From MPNP01 sp026710155 (lineage in GTDB: Bacteria > Pseudomonadota > Alphaproteobacteria > Rhodobacterales > Rhodobacteraceae), in assembly GCA_965200885.1 (NCBI GenBank), contig OZ241737.1, forward strand, positions 2,852,001 to 2,916,000: a stretch of 64,000 nucleotides of DNA. Reading direction: 5' to 3'. The notes beneath the pieces were generated by a model, which was not told the DNA's origin, searched no databases, and was given only the letters and a program-made list of their open reading frames with translations. The position numbers and the translations under genes were made by a program. How positions within the stretch are numbered: position 1 is the stretch's first letter; each line of letters starts with the position of its first letter. Shown piece by piece: positions 34,472 through 43,166 of this stretch.

Positions 34472-36127
34472 ATGTCTAAATACGAATATGTCTTTCATAT
34501 GGAGGGGGTTTCAAAAACCTATCCAGGTGGCAAAAAATGCTTCGCAAACATCAACCTTTCATTTCTTCCCGGCGTAAAGATTGGAGTCGTGGGAGTGAAT
34601 GGATCGGGGAAATCCACCCTGATGAAAATCATGGCCGGTATCGAAACCGAGTTTGGAGGGGAAGCCTGGGCTGCCAAGGGAGTTGCCGTGGGGTACCTTC
34701 CACAGGAACCACAATTGAATCATGATCTCAATGTCAGGGAAAATGTCATGCTTGGGGTCAAGGAGAAAAAGGATCTGCTGGATCGATTCAATGAGCTAGC
34801 CATGAATTATTCGGATGAAACCGCTGATGAAATGGCCATGCTTCAGGACAGGATAGATTCCGAGAACCTCTGGGATCTGGACACTCAAATTGATCAGGCC
34901 ATGGATGCCATCAGGTGCCCGGAGGATGAAGCCACGGTTTCTTCCCTTTCTGGTGGGGAAAGAAGAAGGGTGGCCTTGTGTCGGCTTTTGTTGGAAGCTC
35001 CAGAAATTCTCCTGCTTGATGAACCGACCAACCATCTAGATGCCGAAACCGTCGCTTGGCTTCAGCAATATCTGATTGATTACAAGGGTACCTGCCTTAT
35101 CGTTACGCATGATCGTTATTTTCTGGATGAAATCACCAGTTGGATTCTGGAATTGGATCGCGGAAGGGGAATTCCATACGAGGGAAATTACTCCAGCTGG
35201 CTGGAACAAAAGGCCAAGCGTTTGGAACATGAGGCCCGACAGGAAAAATCCCGGCAAAGAACCCTGAGCAGGGAATTGGAGTGGATCAGATCTGGTGTAC
35301 AGGCCAGACGAACCAAGCAGAAAGCAAGAATCAACGCCTATAACGACCTGATTTCACAAACCGAGAGGGAAAAAATCAGAACTTCCCAGATTGTCATTCC
35401 AAATGGTCCGAGATTGAGTTCCAATGTCATCAAGGTCGAGGGTTTGAAAAAATCCCACGGGGATAATCTGCTGTTTGAGGATGTTTCCTTTGCCATCCCA
35501 CCCGGAGGAATTGTGGGAGTCATTGGTCCGAATGGCGCCGGTAAAACGACACTATTCAGGATTTTGACCGACAATGAAAGCCATGATGAGGGCAAGGTAG
35601 GTGTTGGTGAAGGTACAATCCTTTCCCATGTTGACCAGAACAGGGATAACCTTAACCCCCAGAACACGGTTTGGGAAGAAATATCGGGAGGTGCGGATAT
35701 CATTGAGTTGGGCAATGCCGAAGTCAATTCGCGGGCCTATTGTTCTGCTTTCAATTTCAAGGGAACGGATCAGCAAAAGAAAACAGATCTCTTGTCAGGA
35801 GGGGAAAGAAACAGGGTTCACCTGGCCAAACTATTGAAGGAAGGTGGAAACCTGCTCCTATTGGACGAACCAACCAATGATCTGGATGTAGAAACCCTGA
35901 GGGCCCTTGAAGAAGCCCTGGAGGAATTTGCAGGGAGTGCCATGATCATTTCACACGATCGTTTCTTTCTGGACAGGTTATGTACCCACATTCTGGCCTT
36001 TGAGGGTGAAGGGCATGTCGAGTGGTTTGAAGGTAACTTTGAATCCTATATTGAAGACAAGACCCGTCGTCTGGGTCCCGATTCAATCATTCCAAAACGA
36101 ATTAAATACAAGAAGTTTGTAAGGTGA
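34472..36127 (+). CDS. ettA: Energy-dependent translational throttle protein EttA
   Basis: A 551-residue ABC-F ATPase with two nucleotide-binding domains on one chain and no membrane segments. Domain 1: Walker A GVNGSGKST, signature SLSGGERRRVALCR, Walker B ILLLDEPTNHLD. Domain 2: GPNGAGKTT, LLSGGERNRVHLAK, LLLLDEPTNDLD. The arm and linker regions between them (EARQEKSRQRTLSRELEWI) are as in EttA. It binds the ribosomal E-site and gates the first elongation cycle according to ATP/ADP level. Intact and isolated, with a ~230-base leader after the relic zone. Confidence 0.95.
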   Translation: MSKYEYVFHMEGVSKTYPGGKKCFANINLSFLPGVKIGVVGVNGSGKSTLMKIMAGIETEFGGEAWAAKGVAVGYLPQEPQLNHDLNVRENVMLGVKEKKDLLDRFNELAMNYSDETADEMAMLQDRIDSENLWDLDTQIDQAMDAIRCPEDEATVSSLSGGERRRVALCRLLLEAPEILLLDEPTNHLDAETVAWLQQYLIDYKGTCLIVTHDRYFLDEITSWILELDRGRGIPYEGNYSSWLEQKAKRLEHEARQEKSRQRTLSRELEWIRSGVQARRTKQKARINAYNDLISQTEREKIRTSQIVIPNGPRLSSNVIKVEGLKKSHGDNLLFEDVSFAIPPGGIVGVIGPNGAGKTTLFRILTDNESHDEGKVGVGEGTILSHVDQNRDNLNPQNTVWEEISGGADIIELGNAEVNSRAYCSAFNFKGTDQQKKTDLLSGGERNRVHLAKLLKEGGNLLLLDEPTNDLDVETLRALEEALEEFAGSAMIISHDRFFLDRLCTHILAFEGEGHVEWFEGNFESYIEDKTRRLGPDSIIPKRIKYKKFVR

Positions 36128-36131
36128 TCCG

Positions 36132-36493
36132 TTATTTGGATTGGTACATCCTTCTTTGCCTTTGCCAAGTTTCGGTTGTAGCCTCTTCACTCCCATCGTG
36201 AAAGGAACCAAACCACTTGTCCCAAGGCATTTCAAACGTACCGTAATTGCATTCAAAATAGCAATGATGAAATTGGTGAAAGAAATCTGACAGCTGAATC
36301 CTCTTTTTATCCCTGTAAACCAAACTCTCAAAACCTGAATGATTGGCAACCGTCCCAATATCTGGAAATAGGCATGGAACAGTATATGAATTGGATGGGA
36401 TGGCACAACAAGATGAATCAAGAAATTGGTGAAATGCAAGGCATGCTCAATCGGATGCATGGAGATACCCGGCCAGGGGTCAACATTGGAGAC
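36132..36493 (-). pseudogene. Fatty acid hydroxylase (sterol desaturase family) relic
   Basis: The minus-strand frame gives NVDPWPGISMHPIEHALHFT and VVPSHPIHILFHAYFQ, the histidine-rich motif of membrane diiron fatty-acid hydroxylases. Near 36360 the frame changes and continues with GTVANHSGFESLVYRDKK, LSDFFHQFHHCYFECNYGT and MPWDKWFGSFHDGSEEAT, ending at 36132. The C-terminal third is therefore recoverable but frameshifted, and the N-terminal transmembrane part is absent, with an in-frame stop just before the first recognisable residues. A non-functional fragment, convergent with and abutting ettA. Confidence 0.8.
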
Positions 36494-36630
36494 TTAATAT
36501 AACTAACGAGTGCACTGTCCATTACATATGCTACCCATTATTATAATAGAGATTCTCTTTATTCATAGGCATTCAAAGAAAAAATGATGAGAGGCTTTTG
36601 TTTGAATCAGTGCACTAGCCGAAATATTTG

Positions 36631-37302
36631 TTATAGGTATTGTTCTAATATTTTCTGAATTTCATCTCTTGCAAATTCAACATTCTCTCTAAACATAGTT
36701 TTTTCAAATTCTTTTTTCGATATCTCCTGTTTTGGGTGCCTTTCACCTTCAAGTAATGTTAATATTTTTAAATCCACATTTGGAAACTGTGCCATTAAAC
36801 TATGAGAACTTGGAGAACCGTATTTTGCATTTCTTGCCAGTTTATAATCACCTGTTAATTGACTTTCTAATTGCAACAAGACGCATTTTAGATTGGGGAA
36901 ATCTATTTTCAACAAGTCAAAATCCACAAGAACTCTTTTTAACATCGCATTTTCGGTATATGATTTACATTCGACTCCCATAATAAATTCATCATTAATT
37001 GACACATGTAAATCCACCTGTCTTTTATAGTATTTTTTCTTATTTGAACTGAGATATTCTTTAACATCAGAATCTAGGGAATTTAAATATTCATCTGATA
37101 TTTTTAATCTGTATGTTTTTTTCTTAAAACCTAATCTTACTAAATCACCATCACATTCAAGCCAAGCATTTGTGACTATGTTTTTTGCTAGATTTTCTAC
37201 TAATTTCCCTCTTATTGTTCTTTTTTGACCAGCCTCATGAGATTCTCTAACTTGTTGTATGGTTTCATTATAAATCCTCTCTATTTCCCTCAAATCGTTC
37301 AT
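36631..37302 (-). CDS. Putative Type II restriction endonuclease
   Basis: A ~223-residue protein partnered with a DNA methyltransferase. The centre reads KRQVDLHVSINDEFIMGVECKSY, a D-x(n)-ExK arrangement typical of PD-(D/E)XK nucleases, with a supporting Lys/Glu-rich N-terminal helix (RTIRGKLVENLAKNIV). I do not recognise a named enzyme. The ATG at 37302 lies inside the end of the methyltransferase gene (35-base overlap), so the two are coupled. The pair is strikingly AT-rich compared with the cob genes, as expected of a recently acquired R-M system. Nuclease role is inferred from motif plus context. Confidence 0.65.
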   Translation of the reverse strand: MNDLREIERIYNETIQQVRESHEAGQKRTIRGKLVENLAKNIVTNAWLECDGDLVRLGFKKKTYRLKISDEYLNSLDSDVKEYLSSNKKKYYKRQVDLHVSINDEFIMGVECKSYTENAMLKRVLVDFDLLKIDFPNLKCVLLQLESQLTGDYKLARNAKYGSPSSHSLMAQFPNVDLKILTLLEGERHPKQEISKKEFEKTMFRENVEFARDEIQKILEQYL

Positions 37303-38218
37303 AAGAGTCTCCAATTAAATCAAAACATACTTTGCTTAAACGATTATTTGCAACTTCACAATAAGATTTGGAAATATCTATCCCTAGGTAATTTCGATTA
37401 AACTTCTTTGCTACAACACAGGTTGTTCCAACTCCATTGAAAGGATCTAATATAATATCGTTCTTAAAACTGAATAACTGCAATACCCGTCTGGCAAGTT
37501 CTTCAGGAAACATTGCTGGGTGTCCAAACTCTTTCATTTTTCTTTCTGGTGCAATTGACCATTTGGCATATACCCAATCTTTAAAATCATCCGCAGTTAT
37601 ATCAATGTTTTCTGAATTATTAGTCATTTTCAAATCACCTTTACAAAAGACTTCTAAAAACTCCCAAGTATATTTCAGATATGGGCTTGAAGGACTTTTC
37701 CAACTGCCCCAAGCAGTGTATTTACAGTTGTAGTTATTCTTCTCCCAGATTATTTCGCCTTTCCATATTAGTTTTTTGCTAATTATAAAGTTAGAAATAA
37801 AATGATGTAAAGGAATGTAATCTGAAAACAGTGGTTGAATATTAATAACAAATCTTCCACCGTATTTTAAAACCCTTATACATTGTTCTAAGATCTCAAA
37901 AAGATTGCTGAAATAACTTTCCCAATCCATAGAATCATTATTCTTATCCTCACTGTAATCCAAACCAAAATTATATGGGGGAGAAGTGAACACCAAATCT
38001 ATACAGTTGTCAGGTAAAGATTGAAGGGTTTTTAAGCTATCAGCACATACTATTTGATTAAGCCATTTTACTGGTAGTGTATTATTTTGTTTCTTAAATG
38101 TATGGTCTTTTGCATAGTAGAATTTACCTCTATGTTGCTCTTTAAGTTTTCGGTTTTTTACTTTTCGTTCTTTATTTATCCCGTTGAATTGGGATTTGTA
38201 TTCTGCAATTTCATCCAT
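37268..38218 (-). CDS. DNA methyltransferase, N4-cytosine/N6-adenine type
   Basis: A ~316-residue beta-class amino-methyltransferase. Catalytic motif IV is TSPPYNF (near residue 75), the SAM-binding motif DPFNGVGTT is near the C-terminus, followed by GIDISKSYCEVANNRL. IV before I is the beta order. It protects the host sites cut by the adjacent endonuclease. TSPPY is most often seen in N4-cytosine enzymes, but N6-adenine is possible. The start is uncertain: the ATG at 38218 is chosen, while a GTG at 38272 would add 18 residues. AT-rich codon use sets it apart from the flanking genes. Confidence 0.88.
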   Translation of the reverse strand: MDEIAEYKSQFNGINKERKVKNRKLKEQHRGKFYYAKDHTFKKQNNTLPVKWLNQIVCADSLKTLQSLPDNCIDLVFTSPPYNFGLDYSEDKNNDSMDWESYFSNLFEILEQCIRVLKYGGRFVINIQPLFSDYIPLHHFISNFIISKKLIWKGEIIWEKNNYNCKYTAWGSWKSPSSPYLKYTWEFLEVFCKGDLKMTNNSENIDITADDFKDWVYAKWSIAPERKMKEFGHPAMFPEELARRVLQLFSFKNDIILDPFNGVGTTCVVAKKFNRNYLGIDISKSYCEVANNRLSKVCFDLIGDSYERFEGNREDL

Positions 38219-38467
38219 ATTCAATTTCCCAATGAATAAGGCTCTTGCAATCGCTTCAGCCCTTCTATGCACTTCAACATTTCTTTATCTTTGCTTTCTA
38301 GTTTTGATTTATTTTTTGTTGTCAGTTATTGTTTCATTATTTTGATCCCTGTCTAGTTACAAATAGACATAATGGCCAAGATGATTTGGATAACCATCGG
38401 CTGATGGTTCCAGTCCTTGCTGATCAAGGAAATGGCACTGTCAGTCATTTGGAATCTCCTCTCGGTG

Positions 38468-39241
38468 TCAGGTTGCGTAATCGGGTTCTTCCCGATCCAG
38501 GATTACCTTTATTTCTTCAAAGTGCTTTTGACCGAGGCCGGGATAATTTTCAACCTCACTGGCTACCCTCTCGGCAATGTGATCAGGCATTATCCTTAAT
38601 TTTTGACCTGTTTGCAACGCCCTGATGTAATTCCCCGCAGCCCTTTCGAAGAGATACGTTCGATCAAATGTATCAGCAACCGTCTGACCGATCACCAAAA
38701 GTCCATGATTGCCCATTACCATAACCTGTTTCCTGGGGTCCGAAAACAGGGCTGCACATCTGTTACCCTCTTCCTCAAATGCCAATCCGCCATAATCCTC
38801 ATCAATTATGACCCGGTTGAAAAACATTGCGGCATTCTGGTCCACCGGTGGGAGTGAACTGTCCTCCAGACTGGCAAGAACCGTTGAATGGATGGGATGG
38901 AGATGGATGGCACATCGTGCGCGTGGACACAGCCTGTGCAGGGCACCATGCAAACCCCAGGCAGTAGGATCGGGACAATCGTGTCTGTTCATGGTTTCAG
39001 GATCGTTCACATCAACCAGCAATAGATTGGAGGCACGGATATTTGAAAAATGCACTTGATTGGGATTGATCAGGAATTTTGTTCCACTTTCATTGACCGC
39101 CAGCGAAAAATGGTTTGCAACTGCCTCATGAAAATTCATTTTCACCGACCATCTGAAGGCAGCTGCCAGATCCACCCTTTCCTGCCAGTGATTGTCATTT
39201 GCCTGGTCAATTTGATCATGTGCATAATCTGTTTTGAACAT
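38468..39241 (-). CDS. Class II aldolase/adducin family protein
   Basis: A 257-residue zinc-dependent aldolase-fold protein. Metal ligands appear in AIHLHPIHS (two His) and MGNHGLLV, with NHFSLAV near the N-terminus as substrate-loop marker. This family includes L-fuculose-phosphate aldolases and decarboxylases, but members like this one, with a DPTAWGLHGALHRLCPRARC lead-in, are mostly uncharacterised. It is divergent from the cobalamin cluster, sharing a ~260-base intergenic region with cbiX. No pathway partner is adjacent. Confidence 0.85.
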   Translation of the reverse strand: MFKTDYAHDQIDQANDNHWQERVDLAAAFRWSVKMNFHEAVANHFSLAVNESGTKFLINPNQVHFSNIRASNLLLVDVNDPETMNRHDCPDPTAWGLHGALHRLCPRARCAIHLHPIHSTVLASLEDSSLPPVDQNAAMFFNRVIIDEDYGGLAFEEEGNRCAALFSDPRKQVMVMGNHGLLVIGQTVADTFDRTYLFERAAGNYIRALQTGQKLRIMPDHIAERVASEVENYPGLGQKHFEEIKVILDREEPDYAT

Positions 39242-39503
39242 TTCGATACCTCTCCCCCAATATCTTTGATTGCGAAATATATTAGGGAATAAAATATACT
39301 TACAATTATTGGAAAGATTAATTTAAAAATTAGTTTTTCTTCAATTAGTTTATTTCTTTGAAAGCCATTTCCTTGTGTCTTTTTCAGAATTGCCGGGAAG
39401 CTGTCAAATGAATGAATTTGCTAGATTGGGTATGCAGTTCCTTCAACCTGGGACATAGACCAGCGATTTGTTTGCAACGATATCTTTGAACAATGGAAAT
39501 GTG

Positions 39504-40589
39504 ATGGTTTATTTGGACAAGATCGGAGTTATGGTATGCGGGCATGGTTCCCGGTCAGATGATGCGGTCATGGAATTTGCCAATGCAGCCAGGCAGATTC
39601 CTGATTTTCTCCCCAGGGAATGGGAACTGGAATTTGGATATCTTGAATTTGCCAATCCTGTCATCAGAAAAGGGCTTGATAGGCTAAGGGAAAAGGGATG
39701 TACAAAAATACTTGCCATTCCGGGGATGCTTTTTGCTGCCATGCATGTCAAGAACGACATTCCCTCGGTGTTGAACAGTTATTCCAAAGAATACTCCCTA
39801 CCAATTCAGTTCGGCAGGGAACTAGGAATAGATCCAAAACTTCTGAAAGCCTCGGCCGAGCGAATTCAAGAAGCCCTTGACCAGGAAAATACCAGCAATT
39901 CCATACCCTTGTCGGAAACCTGTCTGGTTGTAATTGGCAGGGGAGCTTCCGATCCGGATGCCAACTCAAATGTATCAAAGGTGGCTAGATTACTGCAAGA
40001 GGGCATGGGGTTTGGTTGGTGTGAAGTAGGCTATTCCGGTGTGACCTTTCCACTGGTGGAACCCTGTCTTGAACATGTAACAAAATTGGGATATCGCAAG
40101 GTGGTGGTATTTCCCTATTTCCTGTTTGGCGGTATATTGATTGATCGGATATATGGCTTCACCGATCTGGTTGCCCAGCGAAATCCCGAAATACAATTTC
40201 TGAAGGCCTCCTATCTGAATGATCATCCCATGGTGCTTGAAGTTTTTGCTGACCGGGCCAAGGATATTCTCGACGGGGATACAGCCATGAACTGTTCCCT
40301 GTGCAAGTATAGAACCAATGTCTTGGGATTTGAGGACGAGGTTGGGATGAAACAGGAAAGTCATCACCATCATGTTGAAGGGCAAGGCGCATCTGCACCT
40401 GGATCAAATGTTGAAAATTGTGAACTTTGTAACGATTTTTGTACAGGTGCATGCCGATTGCGACATGTTCATGATCATGGGAGCGATCACCACCACCATC
40501 ACGGGGATCATGATCACCATCACCATCCTTACCCCCATAGCAAACATCCCCTGGGGCCGGAAAGTGTAAGAAAGTACCTGAAGGATTGA
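39504..40589 (+). CDS. cbiX: Sirohydrochlorin cobaltochelatase, CbiX-type, His-rich tail
   Basis: A ~361-residue long-form CbiX. Two chelatase half-domains are visible: IGVMVCGHGSRSDDAVMEF at the N-terminus and CLVVIGRGASDPDANSNVSK mid-protein, with the metal-site His in CGHGS. The C-terminus has Cys clusters (CSLCKY; CELCNDFCTGACRLRH) suggesting an Fe-S or metal site, then runs of histidine (HHHHHGDHDHHHH) suited to Co2+/Ni2+ storage. It would insert Co2+ into sirohydrochlorin early in cobalamin synthesis. The ATG at 39504 is preferred to one 36 bases upstream. First gene of the plus-strand cob block; its stop overlaps cobH (TGATG). Confidence 0.88.
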   Translation: MVYLDKIGVMVCGHGSRSDDAVMEFANAARQIPDFLPREWELEFGYLEFANPVIRKGLDRLREKGCTKILAIPGMLFAAMHVKNDIPSVLNSYSKEYSLPIQFGRELGIDPKLLKASAERIQEALDQENTSNSIPLSETCLVVIGRGASDPDANSNVSKVARLLQEGMGFGWCEVGYSGVTFPLVEPCLEHVTKLGYRKVVVFPYFLFGGILIDRIYGFTDLVAQRNPEIQFLKASYLNDHPMVLEVFADRAKDILDGDTAMNCSLCKYRTNVLGFEDEVGMKQESHHHHVEGQGASAPGSNVENCELCNDFCTGACRLRHVHDHGSDHHHHHGDHDHHHHPYPHSKHPLGPESVRKYLKD

Positions 40590-41224
40590 TGTTTACTTAC
40601 GAGAAGAACCCTGAAAGGATTTACCAGAAAAGTTTCGAAATCATCAAAAATGAAATTGATATGGAAATTTATCCCGAAGGAATTCGGGAAGTTGTAATTC
40701 GAATAATCCATTCATGTGGCATGACTGATATCACCAAGGATATTCACCATTCCGGAAATTTTCTTGCTGCCGGGCTTGAATCCCTCCAAGCTGGCAATCC
40801 TGTTTTCTGTGACAGTTTCATGACCTCACATGGGATAATCCAAAAGTTTCTTCCAAAAAACAACGAGATCAAAATCACTTTGAGTGATGTACTCCCTTGG
40901 GAAGTTTCCAATCAAACCATGACCAGATCTGCAGCTGCAATTGATCGGTGGTTTCCTTCCTGCCAAGGAGCCCTGGCGGTTGTTGGAAATGCGCCGACGG
41001 CACTTTTTCGTTTGCTGGAACTGATCCAGACCCACAAGATAAAACCAGCCCTTATCATTGGTGTTCCTGTTGGATTCGTTGGTGCTGAGGAGAGCAAGGC
41101 AGAACTGATCAAGTCTGAATTGGGGATTGAGTTTATAACGATTGCCGGCAGGAGAGGCGGGTCGGCCATCGCAGCCTCAATCGTCAATGCCATGTCCGTT
41201 TTGTTGAAAAATTCCAATTCCTGA
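40589..41224 (+). CDS. cobH: Precorrin-8X methylmutase
   Basis: A 211-residue CobH/CbiC enzyme that moves the C11 methyl to C12 to give hydrogenobyrinate or its cobalt form. The catalytic His lies in RIIHSCGMTD, and the family words VFCDSFM, VVGNAPTALFRLLEL, and GVPVGFVGAEESK are all present. The ATG overlaps the cbiX stop; a TTG three bases upstream is also in frame. The next gene follows after 8 bases. Length matches the family. Confidence 0.95.
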   Translation: MFTYEKNPERIYQKSFEIIKNEIDMEIYPEGIREVVIRIIHSCGMTDITKDIHHSGNFLAAGLESLQAGNPVFCDSFMTSHGIIQKFLPKNNEIKITLSDVLPWEVSNQTMTRSAAAIDRWFPSCQGALAVVGNAPTALFRLLELIQTHKIKPALIIGVPVGFVGAEESKAELIKSELGIEFITIAGRRGGSAIAASIVNAMSVLLKNSNS

Positions 41225-41232
41225 AGGATTCC

Positions 41233-42465
41233 ATGATCACTTCAACCACCAATATCCAACCGTGGCTTCATGTCATTGGTGTTGGTGAGTCCGGCCTCAA
41301 AAGTCTGGGCACCGAAGCATTGGATGTATTGCAACAGGCAGACATAATTATTGGTGGTGAGAGACACCACAAGCTGACTGGCGGCTTCTCGGCCAGACGA
41401 ATAAAATGGCCATCGCCCTTTTCAACCATGGTCGGCAAGCTCGGTGAATTTCGACCCGGGAATGTAGCAATTCTGGTAACCGGAGATCCGCTCTGGTACT
41501 CTGCTGGAGCCTTGTTGGCCAGGGAATGGCCCAAGGAGGAAATGAAATTTTATCCACAACTATCAGCATTCCAATTGGCTTGCTCTAAGATGGGCTGGAG
41601 TATACCTGATGTTGACAAGATAACCGTTCATGGCCGACCTGTGGAGCAAGCCATTCCATGGTTCAAGCCCTATAACAAACTAGTTGTGCTGACTGCTGGT
41701 GCCAGATGTCCATCCAAAATTGCAAACCTGCTGAAGGAAAAAGGATATGGTGCCAGCAAGCTGACGGTTCTCGGAGAGTTGGGAGGACCCAATGAATCAA
41801 TGATTCAGGGGCTGGCAGCTTCATGGAAGCTGACAGAAGAAAATTATACAATTCCTGAGTTTCATGCCCTTTGCATCAAGTGTATTCCCTCGGACAAGGA
41901 AGTTATACTTCCATCTCCGCCAGGTTTGCCGGACAATGCTTTTATTTCGGACGGGAACTTCACCAAGAAAGAGATCCGTTCTCTCACGGTAAACACATTA
42001 AATCCGGGTAAAAACAAAATCCTTTGGGATCTTGGTTGTGGATGTGGATCAGTCGGAATCGAATGGCTGCTCTTGTCATTCAATGGCCGGGCTTACGGGG
42101 TGGAAAAAAATCAAAAGCGATGTGAAATGGCACAATCCAATGCCGTGACGCTCGGAACTCCAAGATTTTCAATCGCATGTGGTTTATCCTCCGATCTGAT
42201 TTCCACATTTCCTGACCCTGATGCAGTATTTATCGGTGGTGGACTGGAACCTGACCTCGTTCAGGTTGCATTCGATCGTGTCAAGCCATATGGTTGTCTA
42301 GTGGCAAATTCAGTAACCCTTGAAACGGAAGCCGTATTGGTTGGTCTGCAAAAAGAATTCGGCGGCCAATTGACCAGAATTGCCATCTCCAGAAGCAGAA
42401 CATTGGGTAAATTGACCGCCTGGGATCAGTTATTACCTGTCACTCAATGGATGGTGCAGAAATGA
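41233..42465 (+). CDS. cobL: Precorrin-6Y C5,15-methyltransferase (CbiE-CbiT fusion)
   Basis: A 410-residue two-domain enzyme. Residues ~10-200 are the CbiE-type tetrapyrrole methylase (LHVIGVGESGLKSLG, VTGDPLWYS) that methylates C5. Residues ~235-400 are the CbiT-type domain (ILWDLGCGCGSVGIEWLLL) that methylates C15 and decarboxylates the C12 acetate. The fused form is usual in organisms with the CobN route. It is coupled to cobI through an ATGA overlap at 42462. Confidence 0.95.
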   Translation: MITSTTNIQPWLHVIGVGESGLKSLGTEALDVLQQADIIIGGERHHKLTGGFSARRIKWPSPFSTMVGKLGEFRPGNVAILVTGDPLWYSAGALLAREWPKEEMKFYPQLSAFQLACSKMGWSIPDVDKITVHGRPVEQAIPWFKPYNKLVVLTAGARCPSKIANLLKEKGYGASKLTVLGELGGPNESMIQGLAASWKLTEENYTIPEFHALCIKCIPSDKEVILPSPPGLPDNAFISDGNFTKKEIRSLTVNTLNPGKNKILWDLGCGCGSVGIEWLLLSFNGRAYGVEKNQKRCEMAQSNAVTLGTPRFSIACGLSSDLISTFPDPDAVFIGGGLEPDLVQVAFDRVKPYGCLVANSVTLETEAVLVGLQKEFGGQLTRIAISRSRTLGKLTAWDQLLPVTQWMVQK

Positions 42466-43166
42466 CAGGCAAGATAATTGGTGTTGGCGTGGGACCAGGA
42501 GATCCTGAGCTGCTTACTCTCAAGGCCCTGAAGATAATCAGGGAAGCAAAGGTGATTGCCTATCCGTCGACTGAAACCGGTGAGAGCTTTGCCAGAAGCA
42601 TCGTCAAGGAATTCATGCCGAAGGATGTTCAAGAAATACCCATCAAAATACCGATGGTAGAAAGTCGGTTTCCAAGCCAGTTGATCTACAATTCAGCCTC
42701 GGATGAAATAGCAATCCACCTTGAATGTGAAGTGAATGTCGTTATCTTGTGTCAGGGTGATCCCTTTTTCTATGGATCATTCATGTACCTTTTTTCCAGG
42801 TTTGCAGGAAAATACCCGGTCGAGATCATTCCCGGAATATCTTCCTTGAATGCCTGCTCTGCTGTCGCGCAAAGACCCCTCTGTTCCCGTCTTGAATCAC
42901 TTTCGGTAATTCCCGGTGGAATGGATGATGAGGCATTTCTGAAACAGCTGGAGAAGGAGGATGCCTTTGCCATCATGAAAGTCGGCCGAAACATTGCAAG
43001 GATAAAACGCCTGCTGGAACAAAGTGACATGGCCAAAAGAGCTGTATATGTTTCCCACGCCACCCTTACCAATCAATTGGTTTTGCCCCTGGCTGAAGCA
43101 CCCGAGACAGCACCTTACTTTTCAATGATACTGGTACCCAGCAAGGATGAATATGTCATCTATTAA
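42462..43166 (+). CDS. cobI: Precorrin-2 C20-methyltransferase
   Basis: A 234-residue SAM-dependent tetrapyrrole methylase. It opens with GKIIGVGVGPGDPELLTLKALK, the first signature, and has CQGDPFFYGSFMYLF and GISSLNACSAVAQRPL later. It adds the C20 methyl group. The ATG at 42462 overlaps the cobL stop; an upstream ATG at 42447 lies inside cobL. The 3' end overlaps the start of the cbiG-cobJ gene by 14 bases. Confidence 0.94.
   Translation: MTGKIIGVGVGPGDPELLTLKALKIIREAKVIAYPSTETGESFARSIVKEFMPKDVQEIPIKIPMVESRFPSQLIYNSASDEIAIHLECEVNVVILCQGDPFFYGSFMYLFSRFAGKYPVEIIPGISSLNACSAVAQRPLCSRLESLSVIPGGMDDEAFLKQLEKEDAFAIMKVGRNIARIKRLLEQSDMAKRAVYVSHATLTNQLVLPLAEAPETAPYFSMILVPSKDEYVIY

Noticed and set aside
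39290..39500. Possible cobalamin riboswitch upstream of cbiX (CTGGGACATAGACCAGC looks a little like a B12 box).
   Set aside because: The CCACTG core and the GGGAA/GGTG arms are not present in the right order; the resemblance is too weak to call.
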